Counted from the first letter of the stretch, positions 9,263 to 18,824 are shown. The stretch is 64,000 nucleotides of DNA from Stappia stellulata DSM 5886 (GCF_000423705.1 NZ_AUIM01000011.1:186001-250000); one strand, 5' to 3'. Notes: generated from the letters alone by a model not told the origin. Numbers and translations: made by a program.

Positions 9263-10042
9263 ATGCTGTCCGATCTCTTCACCGGTTCCCTGCTTCCCCC
9301 CGGTCTCTCGGTCCTGGCCGCCGCCAGCCTGATCGCCGTCAGCTTCGTGACCTCCGTCGTGTCCTCCGCCTTCGGCCTTGGAGGCGGCATGATGCTGATC
9401 GCGGCGATGGCGCAGGTTCTGCCCGCCGCCGCCATCGTACCCGTGCATGGCGCGGTCCAGACCGGCTCCAACGCCGGGCGGGCGCTGGTGCTCCTGCGCC
9501 ACGTCGACTGGCCGGTGACGCTCTGGTTTCTCGCCGGTGCGCTGGTCGGCGCGCTCGTCGGCGGCTCGCTGGCGATCCGGCTGCCGGCAGAGGCGCTGCG
9601 CATCGGCATCGGGCTTTTCGTGCTGTGGTTCGTCTGGGGACCAACGCCCCGGTTCCAGGCAATGCGCAAACGCGCGATGACAGCGGCGGGCCTCGTCGCC
9701 ACCTTTCTCAGCATGATCTTCGGGGCCGGCGGTCCGATTGGCGGCGCGGTGCTCTCCACGCTTGGTCTCGCGCGCCAGACCTTCGTCGCCACGCAGGCGG
9801 TCACGGCGCTGATGTCACATGTCCTGAAACTCATCGTCTTCGGACTGCTCGGCTTCGCCTTCGCGCCCTGGCTCGGTCTCGTCGCGCTGATGATCCTCAG
9901 CGGCTTTCTCGGCACGCTCGCCGGCGCGCGCCTTCTGGGGCGCATGCCGGAGGAGACCTTTCGCGCCGGCTTCCGCGTTGTTATGACCGCTCTCGCACTC
10001 GCTCTCATCCTGCGCGGCGCCAGCTCCCTGCTGGCCTCCTGA
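9263..10042 (+). CDS. TauE/SafE family sulfite exporter-like permease
   Basis: A 259-residue integral membrane protein with about seven to eight hydrophobic segments. The two-fold TauE/SafE repeat signature shows in SSAFGLGGGMMLIAAM and again in FGAGGPIGGAV. Members move small anions such as sulfite, sulfoacetate or taurine-derived ions; the substrate cannot be predicted here. It follows the Schlafen-domain gene by 6 bp and precedes the dehydratase gene by 32 bp, all on one strand. Confidence 0.88.
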   Translation: MLSDLFTGSLLPPGLSVLAAASLIAVSFVTSVVSSAFGLGGGMMLIAAMAQVLPAAAIVPVHGAVQTGSNAGRALVLLRHVDWPVTLWFLAGALVGALVGGSLAIRLPAEALRIGIGLFVLWFVWGPTPRFQAMRKRAMTAAGLVATFLSMIFGAGGPIGGAVLSTLGLARQTFVATQAVTALMSHVLKLIVFGLLGFAFAPWLGLVALMILSGFLGTLAGARLLGRMPEETFRAGFRVVMTALALALILRGASSLLAS

Positions 10043-10074
10043 CCCAGGCCGCGCCCGTCGAAAGGATTTCGCCC

Positions 10075-11010
10075 ATGTCCGTCACCCGCTCCGACATCGC
10101 GGCCGCCCACGCGCGCATTGCCGGCCATATCCGCCGTACGCCGGTGATCGAAAGCGGGGCCGGCAGCTTTGCCCTCGACGCCTCGATCAACCTGAAGCTG
10201 GAACTCTTGCAGCATTCCGGCTCGTTCAAGGCACGCGGCGCCTTCAACACGCTCTTGTCCGGCGACGTCCCGGCCGGCGGCGTCGCGGCGGCATCGGGCG
10301 GCAACCACGGCGCCGCAGTCGCCTATGCCGCGCGCAGCCTGGGGCACCCGGCCGACATCTTCGTGCCGGAAACCTCCGCCCCCGCCAAGATTGCCCGCAT
10401 TCGCGGTTACGGCGCAAACCTTCACGTCGGCGGCGCCCGTTACGCCGACGCGGCCGAAGCCTGCGCCCGCCACCGCACACAATCCGGCGCAATGGACATC
10501 CACGCCTATGACGCGCCCGGCACCATCGCCGGACAGGGCACGGTGGGGCTCGAATGGCTGGAGCAGGTGCCGGATCTCGACACGGTGCTGATCGCGGTCG
10601 GCGGCGGCGGGCTGATTTCCGGCTGCGCGGTCTGGCTGCATGAGAAGGTCAAGATCGTCGCGGTCGAACCGGAGGGCGCCTGCGCGCTACATGCAGCGCT
10701 TGCGGCCGGGCGGCCGGTCGATGTCACGGTCGACAGTCTCGCCGCCGACAGTCTTGGCGCCAAGCGCTGCGGCGAGCTGGTCTATGAGCTGTCTGCACCG
10801 CGCGTTTCCGAAAGCGTCACGGTCACCGATGCGGCCATTCGCGAGGCGCAGACAAGGCTCTGGTCGGAGCTGCAGATCGCCGCCGAGCCGGGCGGGGCGG
10901 CTGCCCTGGCGGCACTGACCGGCGGCGCCTATCGCGCCAGCCCCGGCGAACGCGTCGGCGTTCTTGTGTGCGGCGGCAACGTGGCTCTGGAGACGATCGA
11001 AACCGCCTGA
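10075..11010 (+). CDS. Threonine/serine dehydratase (PLP-dependent)
   Basis: A 311-residue fold-type II PLP enzyme. It has [15 protein letters not shown] with the Schiff-base Lys, [14 protein letters not shown], and the phosphate-binding GGGGLISG. It lacks the C-terminal ACT regulatory domain of biosynthetic IlvA, so it resembles catabolic threonine dehydratase, serine racemase or beta-hydroxyaspartate dehydratase types. It would deaminate L-Thr or L-Ser to 2-oxobutyrate or pyruvate. The ATG at 10075 has an AAAGGA ribosome-binding site. leuB follows 104 bp later on the same strand. Confidence 0.88.
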   Translation: MSVTRSDIAAAHARIAGHIRRTPVIESGAGSFALDASINLKLELLQHSGSFKARGAFNTLLSGDVPAGGVAAASGGNHGAAVAYAARSLGHPADIFVPETSAPAKIARIRGYGANLHVGGARYADAAEACARHRTQSGAMDIHAYDAPGTIAGQGTVGLEWLEQVPDLDTVLIAVGGGGLISGCAVWLHEKVKIVAVEPEGACALHAALAAGRPVDVTVDSLAADSLGAKRCGELVYELSAPRVSESVTVTDAAIREAQTRLWSELQIAAEPGGAAALAALTGGAYRASPGERVGVLVCGGNVALETIETA

Positions 11011-11114
11011 CCCCGCGCAGGCAAGGCGGTACGGGCGCATCCCGCTTGCCAAGACCGGCACGACGATTTAGCAAATTCGCAACACCCCGAACACAAACCG
11101 AGGAAACGCATCCC

Positions 11115-12227
11115 ATGTCCACGCACAAGCTTCTGCTCCTGCCCGGCGACGGCATCGGCCCGGACATCATGGAAGAGGTGAAGAAGATCCTCGCATGGTT
11201 CAACGCCCGCGGCGGAACGCAGTTCGAGACCGAGACGGATCTCGTCGGCGGTGCGGCCTATGATGCCCACGGTCAGGCGATCTCGGACGCGGCGATGGAA
11301 AAGGCCATGGCGGCGGATGCGGTTCTGTTCGGCGCGGTCGGCGGACCGAAGTGGGACAGCGTTCCCTACGAGGTGCGCCCGGAGGCCGGTCTGCTGCGCC
11401 TGCGCAAGGACATGCAGCTTTTCGCCAACCTGCGCCCGGCGATCTGCTATCCCGCGCTCGCCGATGCCTCCTCGCTCAAGCGCGACGTCATCGAGGGTCT
11501 CGACATCCTGATCTTGCGCGAGCTGACCGGCGGCGTCTATTTCGGCGAGCCGAAGGAGATCACCGATCTCGGCAACGGCCAGAAGCGCGGCGTCGACACG
11601 CAGGTCTACGAGAGCTACGAGATCGACCGCATCGCCCGCGCCGCCTTCGAGCTGGCCCGCACCCGCCAGGGCAAGGTCACCTCGATGGAAAAGCGCAACG
11701 TGATGAAGTCCGGCGTACTGTGGAACGAGGTCGTCACCCAGACCCATGCCGACGGCTATGAAGACGTGACGCTGGAGCACATGCTCGCCGACGCCGGCGG
11801 CATGCAGCTGGTGCGCTGGCCCAAGCAGTTCGACGTGATCGTCACCGACAACCTGTTCGGCGACATGCTGTCGGATGTGGCCGCCATGCTCACCGGCTCG
11901 CTCGGCATGCTGCCCTCCGCCTCGCTCGGCGCCACCGATCCCGCCACCGGCAAGCGCAAGGCGCTCTATGAGCCGGTCCACGGCTCGGCGCCCGACATCG
12001 CCGGCACGGGCAAGGCCAACCCGATTGCCATGATCGCCAGCTTCGCGATGGCGCTGCGCTACTCCTTCGAGCGCATCGAGGACGCCGACCTGCTCGACAA
12101 GGCGATCGCCGCAACGCTCGACAAGGGTCTGCGCACCGCCGACATCGCCGCCGCCGGCGAAAAGACCATCGGCACCGGCGAAATGGGCGATGCCATCGTC
12201 GCCGAGCTCGACGCACTCAGCGCCTGA
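11115..12227 (+). CDS. leuB: 3-isopropylmalate dehydrogenase
   Basis: LeuB oxidatively decarboxylates 3-isopropylmalate in leucine synthesis, using NAD+. The 370-residue protein has [46 protein letters not shown], and [12 protein letters not shown] for metal binding. The C-terminal [12 protein letters not shown] motif is also present. A GAGGAAACG ribosome-binding site precedes the ATG. A clear intrinsic terminator begins about 50 bp after the stop, so the unit ends here. Confidence 0.97.
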   Translation: MSTHKLLLLPGDGIGPDIMEEVKKILAWFNARGGTQFETETDLVGGAAYDAHGQAISDAAMEKAMAADAVLFGAVGGPKWDSVPYEVRPEAGLLRLRKDMQLFANLRPAICYPALADASSLKRDVIEGLDILILRELTGGVYFGEPKEITDLGNGQKRGVDTQVYESYEIDRIARAAFELARTRQGKVTSMEKRNVMKSGVLWNEVVTQTHADGYEDVTLEHMLADAGGMQLVRWPKQFDVIVTDNLFGDMLSDVAAMLTGSLGMLPSASLGATDPATGKRKALYEPVHGSAPDIAGTGKANPIAMIASFAMALRYSFERIEDADLLDKAIAATLDKGLRTADIAAAGEKTIGTGEMGDAIVAELDALSA

Positions 12228-12277
12228 GAACGGCCGGGCCACATCCCGGACCGCTGAAACGACGCTTCCCGAGACCG

Positions 12278-12311
12278 AAAAGGCCGGCTGCACCCCGCAG
12301 CCGGCCTTTTT
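12278..12311 (+). terminator. Rho-independent terminator after leuB
   Basis: A perfect 13-bp stem pairs AAAAGGCCGGCTG with CAGCCGGCCTTTT across a 7-base loop and ends in a T run. It lies 50 bp downstream of the leuB stop codon. Confidence 0.85.
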
Positions 12312-12929
12312 CATGGATGGCACCCGCATCGGGATCGTCCTCCCGGCCGAATGCAATGAGAGCCAGGGTCGGAGAGGCACTGCCCAGGCGCTTCCTTTTG
12401 GCTGATAAATTCAGACTTCCGGCTCCCCGATACCGAGTCGCGCTGACGCTTGCCCGGTATGACGCGGGAAAGCATTCCTATCCGTCGTCATCAGTCTGAG
12501 GCCAACGTCTGGCTGCATCTGGATCCCGAATGGCTGACCGTCACCCAAGTCCGCGACCCGGTAGAGCCCCCGACTTTTGCAGCAAGGCCCGTCGCCATCG
12601 CCATCACCGATGTGATCGAGGTTCAATTCACATTTGGGAAATGAGCAAGCTCCTGACGACTGTCCGGAGGTCGCAGCCGCTCCGCGTCCCGCAACCGCCG
12701 AGGGCGCCAATAGACCCCGCATCGCGCTTCGCTTGCCCGGGGTGACGTCCGAGGCGAATTGCAATCACACGGCAGTGCCCCACACTCTGCCGTCACCCCG
12801 GCCACCGAGCCGGGGTCCATTGGCAACCGAACCGGTCGAAAAGGCACGCGGGCTTCCGCCAAGAGCCAAACAGCAGCCACGTCGCCGACCCCTCACGCAG
12901 CGACCCGGCAGACCCTCGGGCAGCGACGA
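12312..12929. other. Non-coding stretch with repeat remnants
   Basis: About 620 bp between the leuB terminator and the convergent Trm112 gene. Short open frames here have no family features and Arg/Pro-rich composition typical of chance frames. The stretch carries three divergent copies of a palindromic element (GACCCCGG...CCGGGGTGACG type), listed separately. I see no promoter or RNA gene with confidence. Confidence 0.6.
12706..12823. repeat. Two inverted copies of an intergenic palindromic repeat
   Basis: At 12795-12816, ACCCCGGC and GCCGGGGT form a perfect 8-bp hairpin with a 6-base loop, flanked by CGTC on one side and CCATTGG on the other. At 12706-12748 a diverged copy lies in the opposite orientation: CCAATAGACCCCGC, a 15-base centre, then CCCGGGGTGACG. 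A third, weaker relative (GATACCG...CCGGTATGACG) lies around 12428-12465. REP-like elements of this kind are common between convergent genes in Rhizobiales. Confidence 0.55.
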
Positions 12930-13139
12930 TCAGTCCTGCGGCACCGGCGCGTCGTCGATGGGGCGCGCCTCGTCGGGCAGCATGATCGGAATGCCGTCAC
13001 GGATCGGATAGGCGAGCTTGGCCGCGCGCGAAATCAGCTCCTGATTGGCCGCATCATATTCCAGCGTCGTCTTGGTGAGCGGACAGACCAGCAGCTCAAG
13101 AAGCTTGCGGTCGAGGGCATGAACGGGTTCGGATGCCAT
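12930..13139 (-). CDS. Trm112 family protein (UPF0434)
   Basis: A 69-residue protein of the Trm112/YcaR family: [16 protein letters not shown] near the N-terminus and [17 protein letters not shown] at the end are diagnostic. Eukaryotic and archaeal Trm112 activates methyltransferases; bacterial members may stabilise partner enzymes. The usual second Cys of the zinc site is absent, which is normal for many bacterial members (only C19-P-L remains). It lies 43 bp downstream of the LON-domain gene on the same strand. Confidence 0.92.
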   Translation of the reverse strand: MASEPVHALDRKLLELLVCPLTKTTLEYDAANQELISRAAKLAYPIRDGIPIMLPDEARPIDDAPVPQD

Positions 13140-13182
13140 AATCTCAAGTCTCCACGGATCGCACGGCAGGCACCGCGCCAGT

Positions 13183-13863
13183 CTATTGCAGCGTGACGCC
13201 GTCGTCGCCCTGCTTCTTGGCCAGATCCACCTCCGTCAGCGCCACCAGCGTGTCGGCCCGCGTCCTGAGATCGGGCGCCTCCAGCAACGCCTGCTTTTCC
13301 GCAGGACCATAGGGGCTCATCATCGACAGCGCGTTGACCAGAACCTCGGTGGACGCCCGGTCGATGCTGTCCCAGTCGGCTTCCAGGTCGTTGGCGTCGA
13401 GATAGGTGCGAAGTGCCGAAACCAGCCCGTCCCGGTCGACATCGTCCTCGCCCTCGCCGGTTTCGAAATCAACGGCGAAATCCTCAACCGAAATGCGCCC
13501 CATGCGATAGGGCGTGACCGTTTCCAGCTCTTCCGACAGCGCGAAGCGTGTGACGCCGGTCAATGTGACCAGACAGCGCCCGTCACCGGTTTCCTGGTAG
13601 GCGACGATCCGCCCCAGGCAGCCGATGCCGACCAGGGGCGGCTTTTCCGCCTGTTCAACCCCGGAAATCGAGAAATCCGGCTGGATCATGCCAATCAGCC
13701 GGTCGCCGCGCAGCGCGGCGTCGACCATCGCGAGATAGCGCGGCTCGAAAATATTCAGCGGCATCTGCGCCTTGGGAAGAAGAACCGCACCGGTGAGCGG
13801 AAAAAGCGGCACCGTCTGCGGCAGATCCGCAGGTCCGGCATAGGTGGCGTTGCCTGCAAGCAT
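13183..13863 (-). CDS. LON substrate-binding domain protein
   Basis: A 226-residue protein made of the Lon N-terminal (LON/PUA-like) domain alone, without the AAA+ or protease parts. Hallmarks are [29 protein letters not shown] and GCLGRIV, and a helical C-terminal part follows. Such proteins are thought to bind unfolded or specific proteins. I place the start at MLAGNATY (13863), which matches the family N-terminus; GTG and ATG codons just upstream at 13872 and 13869 are alternatives. It lies between the thioredoxin-TPR gene and the Trm112 gene on one strand. Confidence 0.9.
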   Translation of the reverse strand: MLAGNATYAGPADLPQTVPLFPLTGAVLLPKAQMPLNIFEPRYLAMVDAALRGDRLIGMIQPDFSISGVEQAEKPPLVGIGCLGRIVAYQETGDGRCLVTLTGVTRFALSEELETVTPYRMGRISVEDFAVDFETGEGEDDVDRDGLVSALRTYLDANDLEADWDSIDRASTEVLVNALSMMSPYGPAEKQALLEAPDLRTRADTLVALTEVDLAKKQGDDGVTLQ

Positions 13864-13967
13864 GAACATCACTCTCGTTTGCGGCGGTACCGGCTATATG
13901 GGCCCGGAGCGGGTCTTGGACCACCCGCCCCGGGTCTGAAATCGGCCACGTTCGATGCTGCTTACGC

Positions 13968-15008
13968 TCAGCGGAACAAAACGGACGACAGGCGCCGACG
14001 TCCGTAGCCGGTCGACGGATCCTTGGGCCCCCAGGCCTCGAAGAACTGGAGGAGCTGCAGGCGGGCGCCGTCTTCGTTCCACGCGCGGTCCCGGCGCACG
14101 ATCTCGATCAGGTGGTCAACCGCCTTTTCCTTGTCCGGTCCCGAGCCGAGCGCGACAGCGAGATCGAAGCGGGCCTGATGGTCGTCCGGATCGGCTTCGA
14201 TGCGCGCTTCAAGCTCGGCGAGATCGCCAAGCGACCCGGCCTGTTCGGCAAGCTCGATGGCGGCTTTCGCGGCTGCCATCGCCGGATCGTTTGCAATGCT
14301 CTCCGGCGCGGCCTCGACCACTTCCTTCGCGCGGGCGACGTCGCCTGTGGCGACCATGCACTGGGCAAGGCCACCGAAGGCCTTGGCGTTTTCCGGCTCC
14401 ATCGACAAGACGCCGGCATAGAGTTCCGCCGCGCGGGCAAGATCGCCCGCCTCATGCGCCGCGTCGGCCTCGGTGAGCACCTGCTCCGCCTCGCTCGGAC
14501 CGACCGGACCGGCGACGCGCTCGATGAAGGACTTGATCTGGCTTTCCGGCTGGACGCCCATGAAGCCGTCGAGCGGTTGGCCGTTCTTGAAGGCGATCAC
14601 GGCCGGGATCGACTGGATGCCGAGCTGGCTTGCGACTTCGGGGTTCTCGTCGATGTTCATCTTCGCCAGCACGACGGCGCCGCGCGCGCTCTCGACCGCC
14701 TTTTCCAGGATCGGCGTCAGCTGCTTGCAGGGTCCGCACCACGGCGCCCAGAAATCGACCAGCACGGTCCGCTCGCGCGAGGCCTCGATCACGTCGCTCA
14801 TGAAGGTCTGCGTCGTGACATCAATGATCACATCGCCCGCAGCCGCGCCACCGGCCGGGGCCGGGCGGGCGAGATCGCCGACGAGACCGGAGGGGCCCGT
14901 CGGAGCCGGGGGCGCCGCCGGGGCTGCGGGCTGCCCCGCGCCCTGCGCCGGTCCACCGCCAAAGCTGCCGCCGAAACTGCCGCCGACCGAAAACCCGTCA
15001 TTGCTCAT
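13968..15008 (-). CDS. Thioredoxin-TPR protein (CnoX/YbbN-like)
   Basis: A 346-residue protein with three parts. A Gly/Pro/Ala-rich head covers about residues 1-60. A thioredoxin domain follows with the canonical DFWAPWCGPCK active site around residue 87. A C-terminal TPR-like helical region runs from about 180 to the end. This is the YbbN/CnoX arrangement, a chaperedoxin that protects proteins from oxidative aggregation and hands them to GroEL or DnaK. Unlike E. coli CnoX, the full WCGPC is kept, so it may be an active reductase. I chose ATG 15008, nine bases after GGGG; a TTG at 15023 would add five residues. Confidence 0.9.
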   Translation of the reverse strand: MSNDGFSVGGSFGGSFGGGPAQGAGQPAAPAAPPAPTGPSGLVGDLARPAPAGGAAAGDVIIDVTTQTFMSDVIEASRERTVLVDFWAPWCGPCKQLTPILEKAVESARGAVVLAKMNIDENPEVASQLGIQSIPAVIAFKNGQPLDGFMGVQPESQIKSFIERVAGPVGPSEAEQVLTEADAAHEAGDLARAAELYAGVLSMEPENAKAFGGLAQCMVATGDVARAKEVVEAAPESIANDPAMAAAKAAIELAEQAGSLGDLAELEARIEADPDDHQARFDLAVALGSGPDKEKAVDHLIEIVRRDRAWNEDGARLQLLQFFEAWGPKDPSTGYGRRRLSSVLFR

Positions 15009-15101
15009 GGTTCGTATCCCCAATCCCGCGTCGACGCCTCATCGGCGCGCGCCCTGTATCGCTTTTCGTTGTGCCTAACATGGTCGCCTCGCGGCGAAAA
15101 T

Positions 15102-15617
15102 TCAAACGTCACCCGCCGGACCGCTGACCGGCACAACCCGCACCGTGTGACCGCAGGCCGCGACAAAGCGTTTCAGGTCGTCCGCCGCGATCGTCGTCGT
15201 CGCCGTGTTTTGAAGCGGATGGTAGTTGAGCGGGTCAACCGCCATCATCGCTGCGTCGAGCACCGGCGTGACGCGCTGCGCCTCGCGGTCGTTGATCAGC
15301 GCGAAGGGCGTGACCGATCCCGGTTCCACGCCCAGCACCTCCATCAGGAGATCCGCCTTGCCGAAGGAGACCCGCCCTTGCGCGCCGATCTTCTGATGGA
15401 TCGACTTCAGGTCAATCTCCGCATCATGCAGCGCCACCACCAGGAAAAGGCTCCCCTTTTTGTCCTTCAAAAACAGGTTCTTGGTGTGGCCGCCAGGGAT
15501 CGTGTCGTGAATGCCCTCCGACTCCGCGACGGTGAAGACAGCCCGGTGGTCCTGCGTTGTCGTCTCGATGCCGAGGCTTTCGAGAAAGGCAAGAAGATCG
15601 GATCGCGTCGCCGGCAT
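15102..15617 (-). CDS. Prolyl-tRNA deacylase-like editing protein (YbaK/ProXp family)
   Basis: A 171-residue YbaK/ProRS-INS superfamily protein. Recognisable are GGHTKNLFLKDKKGSLFLVV with the key Lys, GVEPGSVTPFAL, and NDREAQRVTPVLDAAM. Free-standing members such as ProXp-ala hydrolyse Ala-tRNA(Pro) made by mistake by prolyl-tRNA synthetase. The exact editing specificity cannot be decided from the sequence alone. It is a single gene, 93 bp upstream of the thioredoxin-TPR gene on the same strand. Confidence 0.9.
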   Translation of the reverse strand: MPATRSDLLAFLESLGIETTTQDHRAVFTVAESEGIHDTIPGGHTKNLFLKDKKGSLFLVVALHDAEIDLKSIHQKIGAQGRVSFGKADLLMEVLGVEPGSVTPFALINDREAQRVTPVLDAAMMAVDPLNYHPLQNTATTTIAADDLKRFVAACGHTVRVVPVSGPAGDV

Positions 15618-15822
15618 GGGGGCCTCGCAAGGGTTGGCGGTTCACGTCTGGCGGCAGGGCGCGGCGCCATGCGCATATGCCTGCTGTAGCCGAGCGCCGG
15701 CATCCGACACAAGCGCTTCGGGGAGGGGGGTTGCGAATTCGCCTTGCCACAGCCGGCAAGGCCAAGAAATCCACCGTCAATCCACAGGTCGGGCGCTGCG
15801 CGCAGAGATGCGAAAAAGGCTG

Positions 15823-15851
15823 TTGCAATCCCCGCTTCGTTGGTTCATATA
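15823..15851 (+). promoter_or_regulatory. Probable sigma-70 promoter of tRNA-Gly
   Basis: TTGCAA (15823-15828) and CATATA (15846-15851) are separated by 17 bases. The tRNA starts 44 bp after the -10 element. It is the best promoter-like pair in the 277-bp gap upstream of the tRNA. Confidence 0.5.
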
Positions 15852-15894
15852 CAGCCCACCTCAGGCCCCGGCGCGAACCGGCGGCCACATGGAT

Positions 15895-15969
15895 GCGGGC
15901 GTAGCTCAGGGGTAGAGCACAACCTTGCCAAGGTTGGGGTCGTGAGTTCGAATCTCATCGCCCGCTCCA
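15895..15969 (+). tRNA. tRNA-Gly (anticodon GCC)
   Basis: A complete cloverleaf. GCGGGCG pairs with CGCCCGC in the acceptor stem. The D arm reads GCTCAGGGGTAGAGC. The anticodon stem-loop ACCTTGCCAAGGT carries GCC, and the T arm holds GTTCGAATC. The discriminator is T, as expected for tRNA-Gly, and CCA is encoded. No integrase or direct repeat follows, so it is not visibly used as an attachment site. Confidence 0.97.
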
Positions 15970-16035
15970 AACTCTCTTTCAAAATCTGCAAAAACTGTCG
16001 CGGATTCTGGCGAAATTGTCGCCGGAATTGCGAAA

Positions 16036-16056
16036 GTTGCGTCCGATTGACGCAAC
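16036..16056 (-). terminator. Hairpin downstream of the DNA glycosylase gene
   Basis: GTTGCGTC and GACGCAAC form a perfect 8-bp stem with a 5-base loop, followed on the minus strand by TTTCG. It sits 8 bp after the glycosylase stop and may terminate that transcript. The T run is short, so the call is tentative. Confidence 0.4.
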
Positions 16057-16064
16057 ACGCCGCC

Positions 16065-16706
16065 TCAGGCCGGCAGTCCGGAGCCACGTCCGGTGACGCT
16101 TCGATAATACCCCCAGAACAGCCGCGCGGCGATGCCGCGACAAGGCCGCCAGGCCTCCGCCCGGACCCGCGTTTCGCGCTGGTCGGGACGCACGTTTAGC
16201 GAAAACGCATGACGCACCGCCTCGCGCAGCGCCAGATCGCCGACGGGGAAAATGTCCGGGTGCCCAAGACAAAACAGCAAAAACACATCCGCGCTCCAAG
16301 GCCCGATCCCCTTGATCGAAACCAGCCTTGAATGCGCCTCCTCGCCCGGCAGATCGGCAAGCCCGGCAAGATCCAGTCCGTCGCCGAGTGCCTCCGACAC
16401 CGCACGAACGGTTGCGATCTTCGGCCGCGACAGGCCGGCGGCCGCGAGTTCGGCATCCTCCGTCTTCGAAAGCGTTTCCGGGTCGAACGGATCGAGCAGC
16501 GTTTCCAGCCTGGAGAAAATCGCCGCCGCACTTGCCAGCGACACCTGCTGCGCGGTGACGATGCGCAGCAGACCCTTCGGATCGGGCGAGCTGCGCCTCA
16601 GGGGCAGGGGACCGGCCCGCTCCGCGACCGGGGCCAGCTCCGGCGCGATTGCCAGAAGCCGCGCGAGGCCTGCGGAAAGGTCCGCCTCGGTATCGATACA
16701 CTGCAT
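16065..16706 (-). CDS. DNA-3-methyladenine glycosylase II (AlkA-like)
   Basis: A 213-residue HhH-GPD family glycosylase. Motifs are LLRIVTAQQVSLASAAAIF and the helix-hairpin-helix IKGIGPWSADVFLLF, followed by FPVGDLALREAV, whose Asp is catalytic. It excises alkylated purines in base excision repair. The protein lacks the N-terminal AlkA domain of E. coli, as is usual for the shorter family type. I start at ATG 16706, where similarity begins. It is divergent from gluQ with 104 bp between. Confidence 0.9.
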   Translation of the reverse strand: MQCIDTEADLSAGLARLLAIAPELAPVAERAGPLPLRRSSPDPKGLLRIVTAQQVSLASAAAIFSRLETLLDPFDPETLSKTEDAELAAAGLSRPKIATVRAVSEALGDGLDLAGLADLPGEEAHSRLVSIKGIGPWSADVFLLFCLGHPDIFPVGDLALREAVRHAFSLNVRPDQRETRVRAEAWRPCRGIAARLFWGYYRSVTGRGSGLPA

Positions 16707-16810
16707 CCAACGGTCCTTCCGCGCTCCGGTCTTGGCGCGCAGGAGACCCCAGCCCGCGCGGCCGCGCAAGATGCGTTGACGCCCCGGCCGTTTCTTGGGA
16801 TGGACGAGAC

Positions 16811-17719
16811 ATGAGCCACCCCGTCTATCGCTTCGCACCTTCGCCGAACGGCCGCCTGCATCTGGGACATGCGCTCTCGGCGCTGATCAATTTCGACGCC
16901 GCGGGGGCGAGCGGGGGCCGTTTCCTGCTGCGCATCGAGGACATCGACACCACCCGCTGCACACCGGCGCTGGAGGCGGCGATGCTGGACGATCTCGCCT
17001 GGCTCGGCATTGCGTGGGAAACCCCGGTCCGCCGCCAGTCGGCGCATTTCAAGGACTATCGCAACGCCCTTGAAACGCTTGAAGACCAGGGGCTTGTCTA
17101 TCGCGGTTACCTCACCCGGCGCGAGATCCGCGACGCCGTCGCCTCCGCCGAAGCCCGCGACGGCGAGCACTGGCCGCGCGATCCCGACGGCGCCCCGCTT
17201 TATCCCGGCGATGCGGCCCTGCTGTCGGCGGACGAGATCGCCGCGCGAGAGGCGGGCGACGCCCCGCACGTGCTCAGGCTCGACATGAAGACGGCCGTCG
17301 CGCGGGTGGGCGAGCCGCTCACCTGGCAGGAGATGCCCGCACCGAAGGCCGATACAGAGAAGCAGGCCGCAACGATTGCCGCCGATCCGGCGCGCTGGGG
17401 CGACGTCGTTCTGGCGCGAAAGGACACACCGACCAGTTACCACCTGTCGGTGGTCGTCGACGATGCCCTGCAGGGGGTGACCCATGTGGTGCGCGGGCGC
17501 GATCTCTACGAGGCGACGGCGGTTCACCGGTTGCTGCAGGTGCTGCTCGGCCTGCCGCAACCCGCCTACCATCATCACCGGCTGATTCTGGACGAGACGG
17601 GGCGCAAGCTCTCCAAGTCGCAGGGAGACACGGCGCTTTCCGCGCTCAGGGAGGCGGGCGAGACCCCCGCAGACATCCGGTGCCGGATCGGCTTCGGCGC
17701 GCGGGATCCAGGTTCCTAG
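16811..17719 (+). CDS. gluQ: Glutamyl-Q tRNA(Asp) synthetase
   Basis: A 302-residue truncated glutamyl-tRNA synthetase paralogue with only the catalytic domain: YRFAPSPNGRLHLGHALSAL (HIGH motif HLGH) and GRKLSKSQGD (KMSKS motif). The anticodon-binding domain is missing, which defines GluQRS. It charges Glu onto queuosine-34 of tRNA(Asp). The usual zinc ligands of E. coli YadB are not all obvious. The stop codon lies in a CTAG palindrome shared with the stop of the convergent transporter gene, so the two overlap by 4 bp. Confidence 0.94.
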   Translation: MSHPVYRFAPSPNGRLHLGHALSALINFDAAGASGGRFLLRIEDIDTTRCTPALEAAMLDDLAWLGIAWETPVRRQSAHFKDYRNALETLEDQGLVYRGYLTRREIRDAVASAEARDGEHWPRDPDGAPLYPGDAALLSADEIAAREAGDAPHVLRLDMKTAVARVGEPLTWQEMPAPKADTEKQAATIAADPARWGDVVLARKDTPTSYHLSVVVDDALQGVTHVVRGRDLYEATAVHRLLQVLLGLPQPAYHHHRLILDETGRKLSKSQGDTALSALREAGETPADIRCRIGFGARDPGS

Positions 17720-18669
17720 CTGCCGAGGAACACCATCCAGGCACCGGTGGTGACCACCGCCGCCGCCGTTGTCAGCGTGATCGAGTTTGCCGACATGGCA
17801 TGACCGGTGCCGTAATGGGTGGCGAAAAGGAATGCATTGATGCCGGTCGGGCAGGCCGCCGTCAGCGTCGCGACCGCCACCCACAGCGGCGGCAACTGCA
17901 CCACATGGGCGGCCATCACATAGACGATAGCCGGCATGACCGCGACCTTGAGCAGGCTGAGCACCAGCCCTGGGCCGATGTTGCCGCGAATGCCGTAGGC
18001 GACCATGCTCATGCCGAGCGAAAACAGCGCGACGGGAATGGCCGCGCCGGCGATCCGGCCGAGCACATCGGCAAATATCCCGCTCACCGGCAGGCCCGTG
18101 ATGCGCCACAGGCCGCCGGCCAGAATGCCGATGACGATCGGATTGGCGGCGAGATTGCGCGCCACGCCTGCAAGGACCCCTGCGAGCGGCTTGGCCTCCT
18201 GCGTCCCGTCGACCACGGCCGCACGTTCCATCACCACCGAACAGACGACGGTCATCACGGGCAGGTGAATCGAGATCAGCACGAACAGCGGCACCAGTCC
18301 GGCCTCGCCGTAAATCGCGGTGATCAGCGGAATGCCGACGAGAACCGTGTTGGCGAAACCGGCGCTGATGCCGCCGATCACCCCGGCGCGCGCATCGCGT
18401 CCGAAACCGCGACGAACGACAAGCGTGCCAAGCGCCCAGGTGATCGCGACGCCGGTGAAATAGGCGATCCACAAACCCCAGGGCGACACGCCGTCGAGCG
18501 AGCTGGTGGCGAGCGTGCGGAAAATCAGGACCGGAATGGCGATGACGAAGACGAACTTGCCCAGCGCATCGCCGATGCGCGCATCGAGCAGACCGATGCG
18601 CGCGGCCCCATAGCCGATGCCGATGAGCACGAACACCGGGAGCACAATGGAAAGGATCTGGTCTGCCAT
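17716..18669 (-). CDS. AEC family transporter (auxin efflux carrier-type)
   Basis: A 317-residue integral membrane protein with about ten hydrophobic segments in two five-helix halves. It has the AEC-type VFVLIGIGYGAARIGLL start, GFANTVLVGIPL in the first bundle and FSLGMSMVAYGI at the second repeat. Members of this family export or import small organic acids such as malonate or malate; the substrate is unknown. The start is ATG 18669 (MADQILS). It is divergent from the hybrid kinase gene with a 155-bp gap. Confidence 0.92.
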   Translation of the reverse strand: MADQILSIVLPVFVLIGIGYGAARIGLLDARIGDALGKFVFVIAIPVLIFRTLATSSLDGVSPWGLWIAYFTGVAITWALGTLVVRRGFGRDARAGVIGGISAGFANTVLVGIPLITAIYGEAGLVPLFVLISIHLPVMTVVCSVVMERAAVVDGTQEAKPLAGVLAGVARNLAANPIVIGILAGGLWRITGLPVSGIFADVLGRIAGAAIPVALFSLGMSMVAYGIRGNIGPGLVLSLLKVAVMPAIVYVMAAHVVQLPPLWVAVATLTAACPTGINAFLFATHYGTGHAMSANSITLTTAAAVVTTGAWMVFLGS

Positions 18670-18824
18670 AATCGCTCTTTCGCATGGCCCCCGTTCAAGC
18701 ACAAGCATGCCGCGAACAGAACTGAAGCGCCTCGAACCGCAGCTCTCGCCCCCTTGATTTGCACGGCCGGGCTGTCAAAGTGCGGGACACGGTCGCGCAT
18801 TCCCCGCCGGCGACAAGGCCATCC

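Noticed and set aside
12450..12644. A 64-residue open frame in the leuB-Trm112 gap
   Set aside because: It overlaps repeat remnants, has no ribosome-binding site and no family likeness.
15895..16064. tRNA-Gly as a possible integration site
   Set aside because: No integrase, no direct repeat of the tRNA 3' end and only core genes follow.
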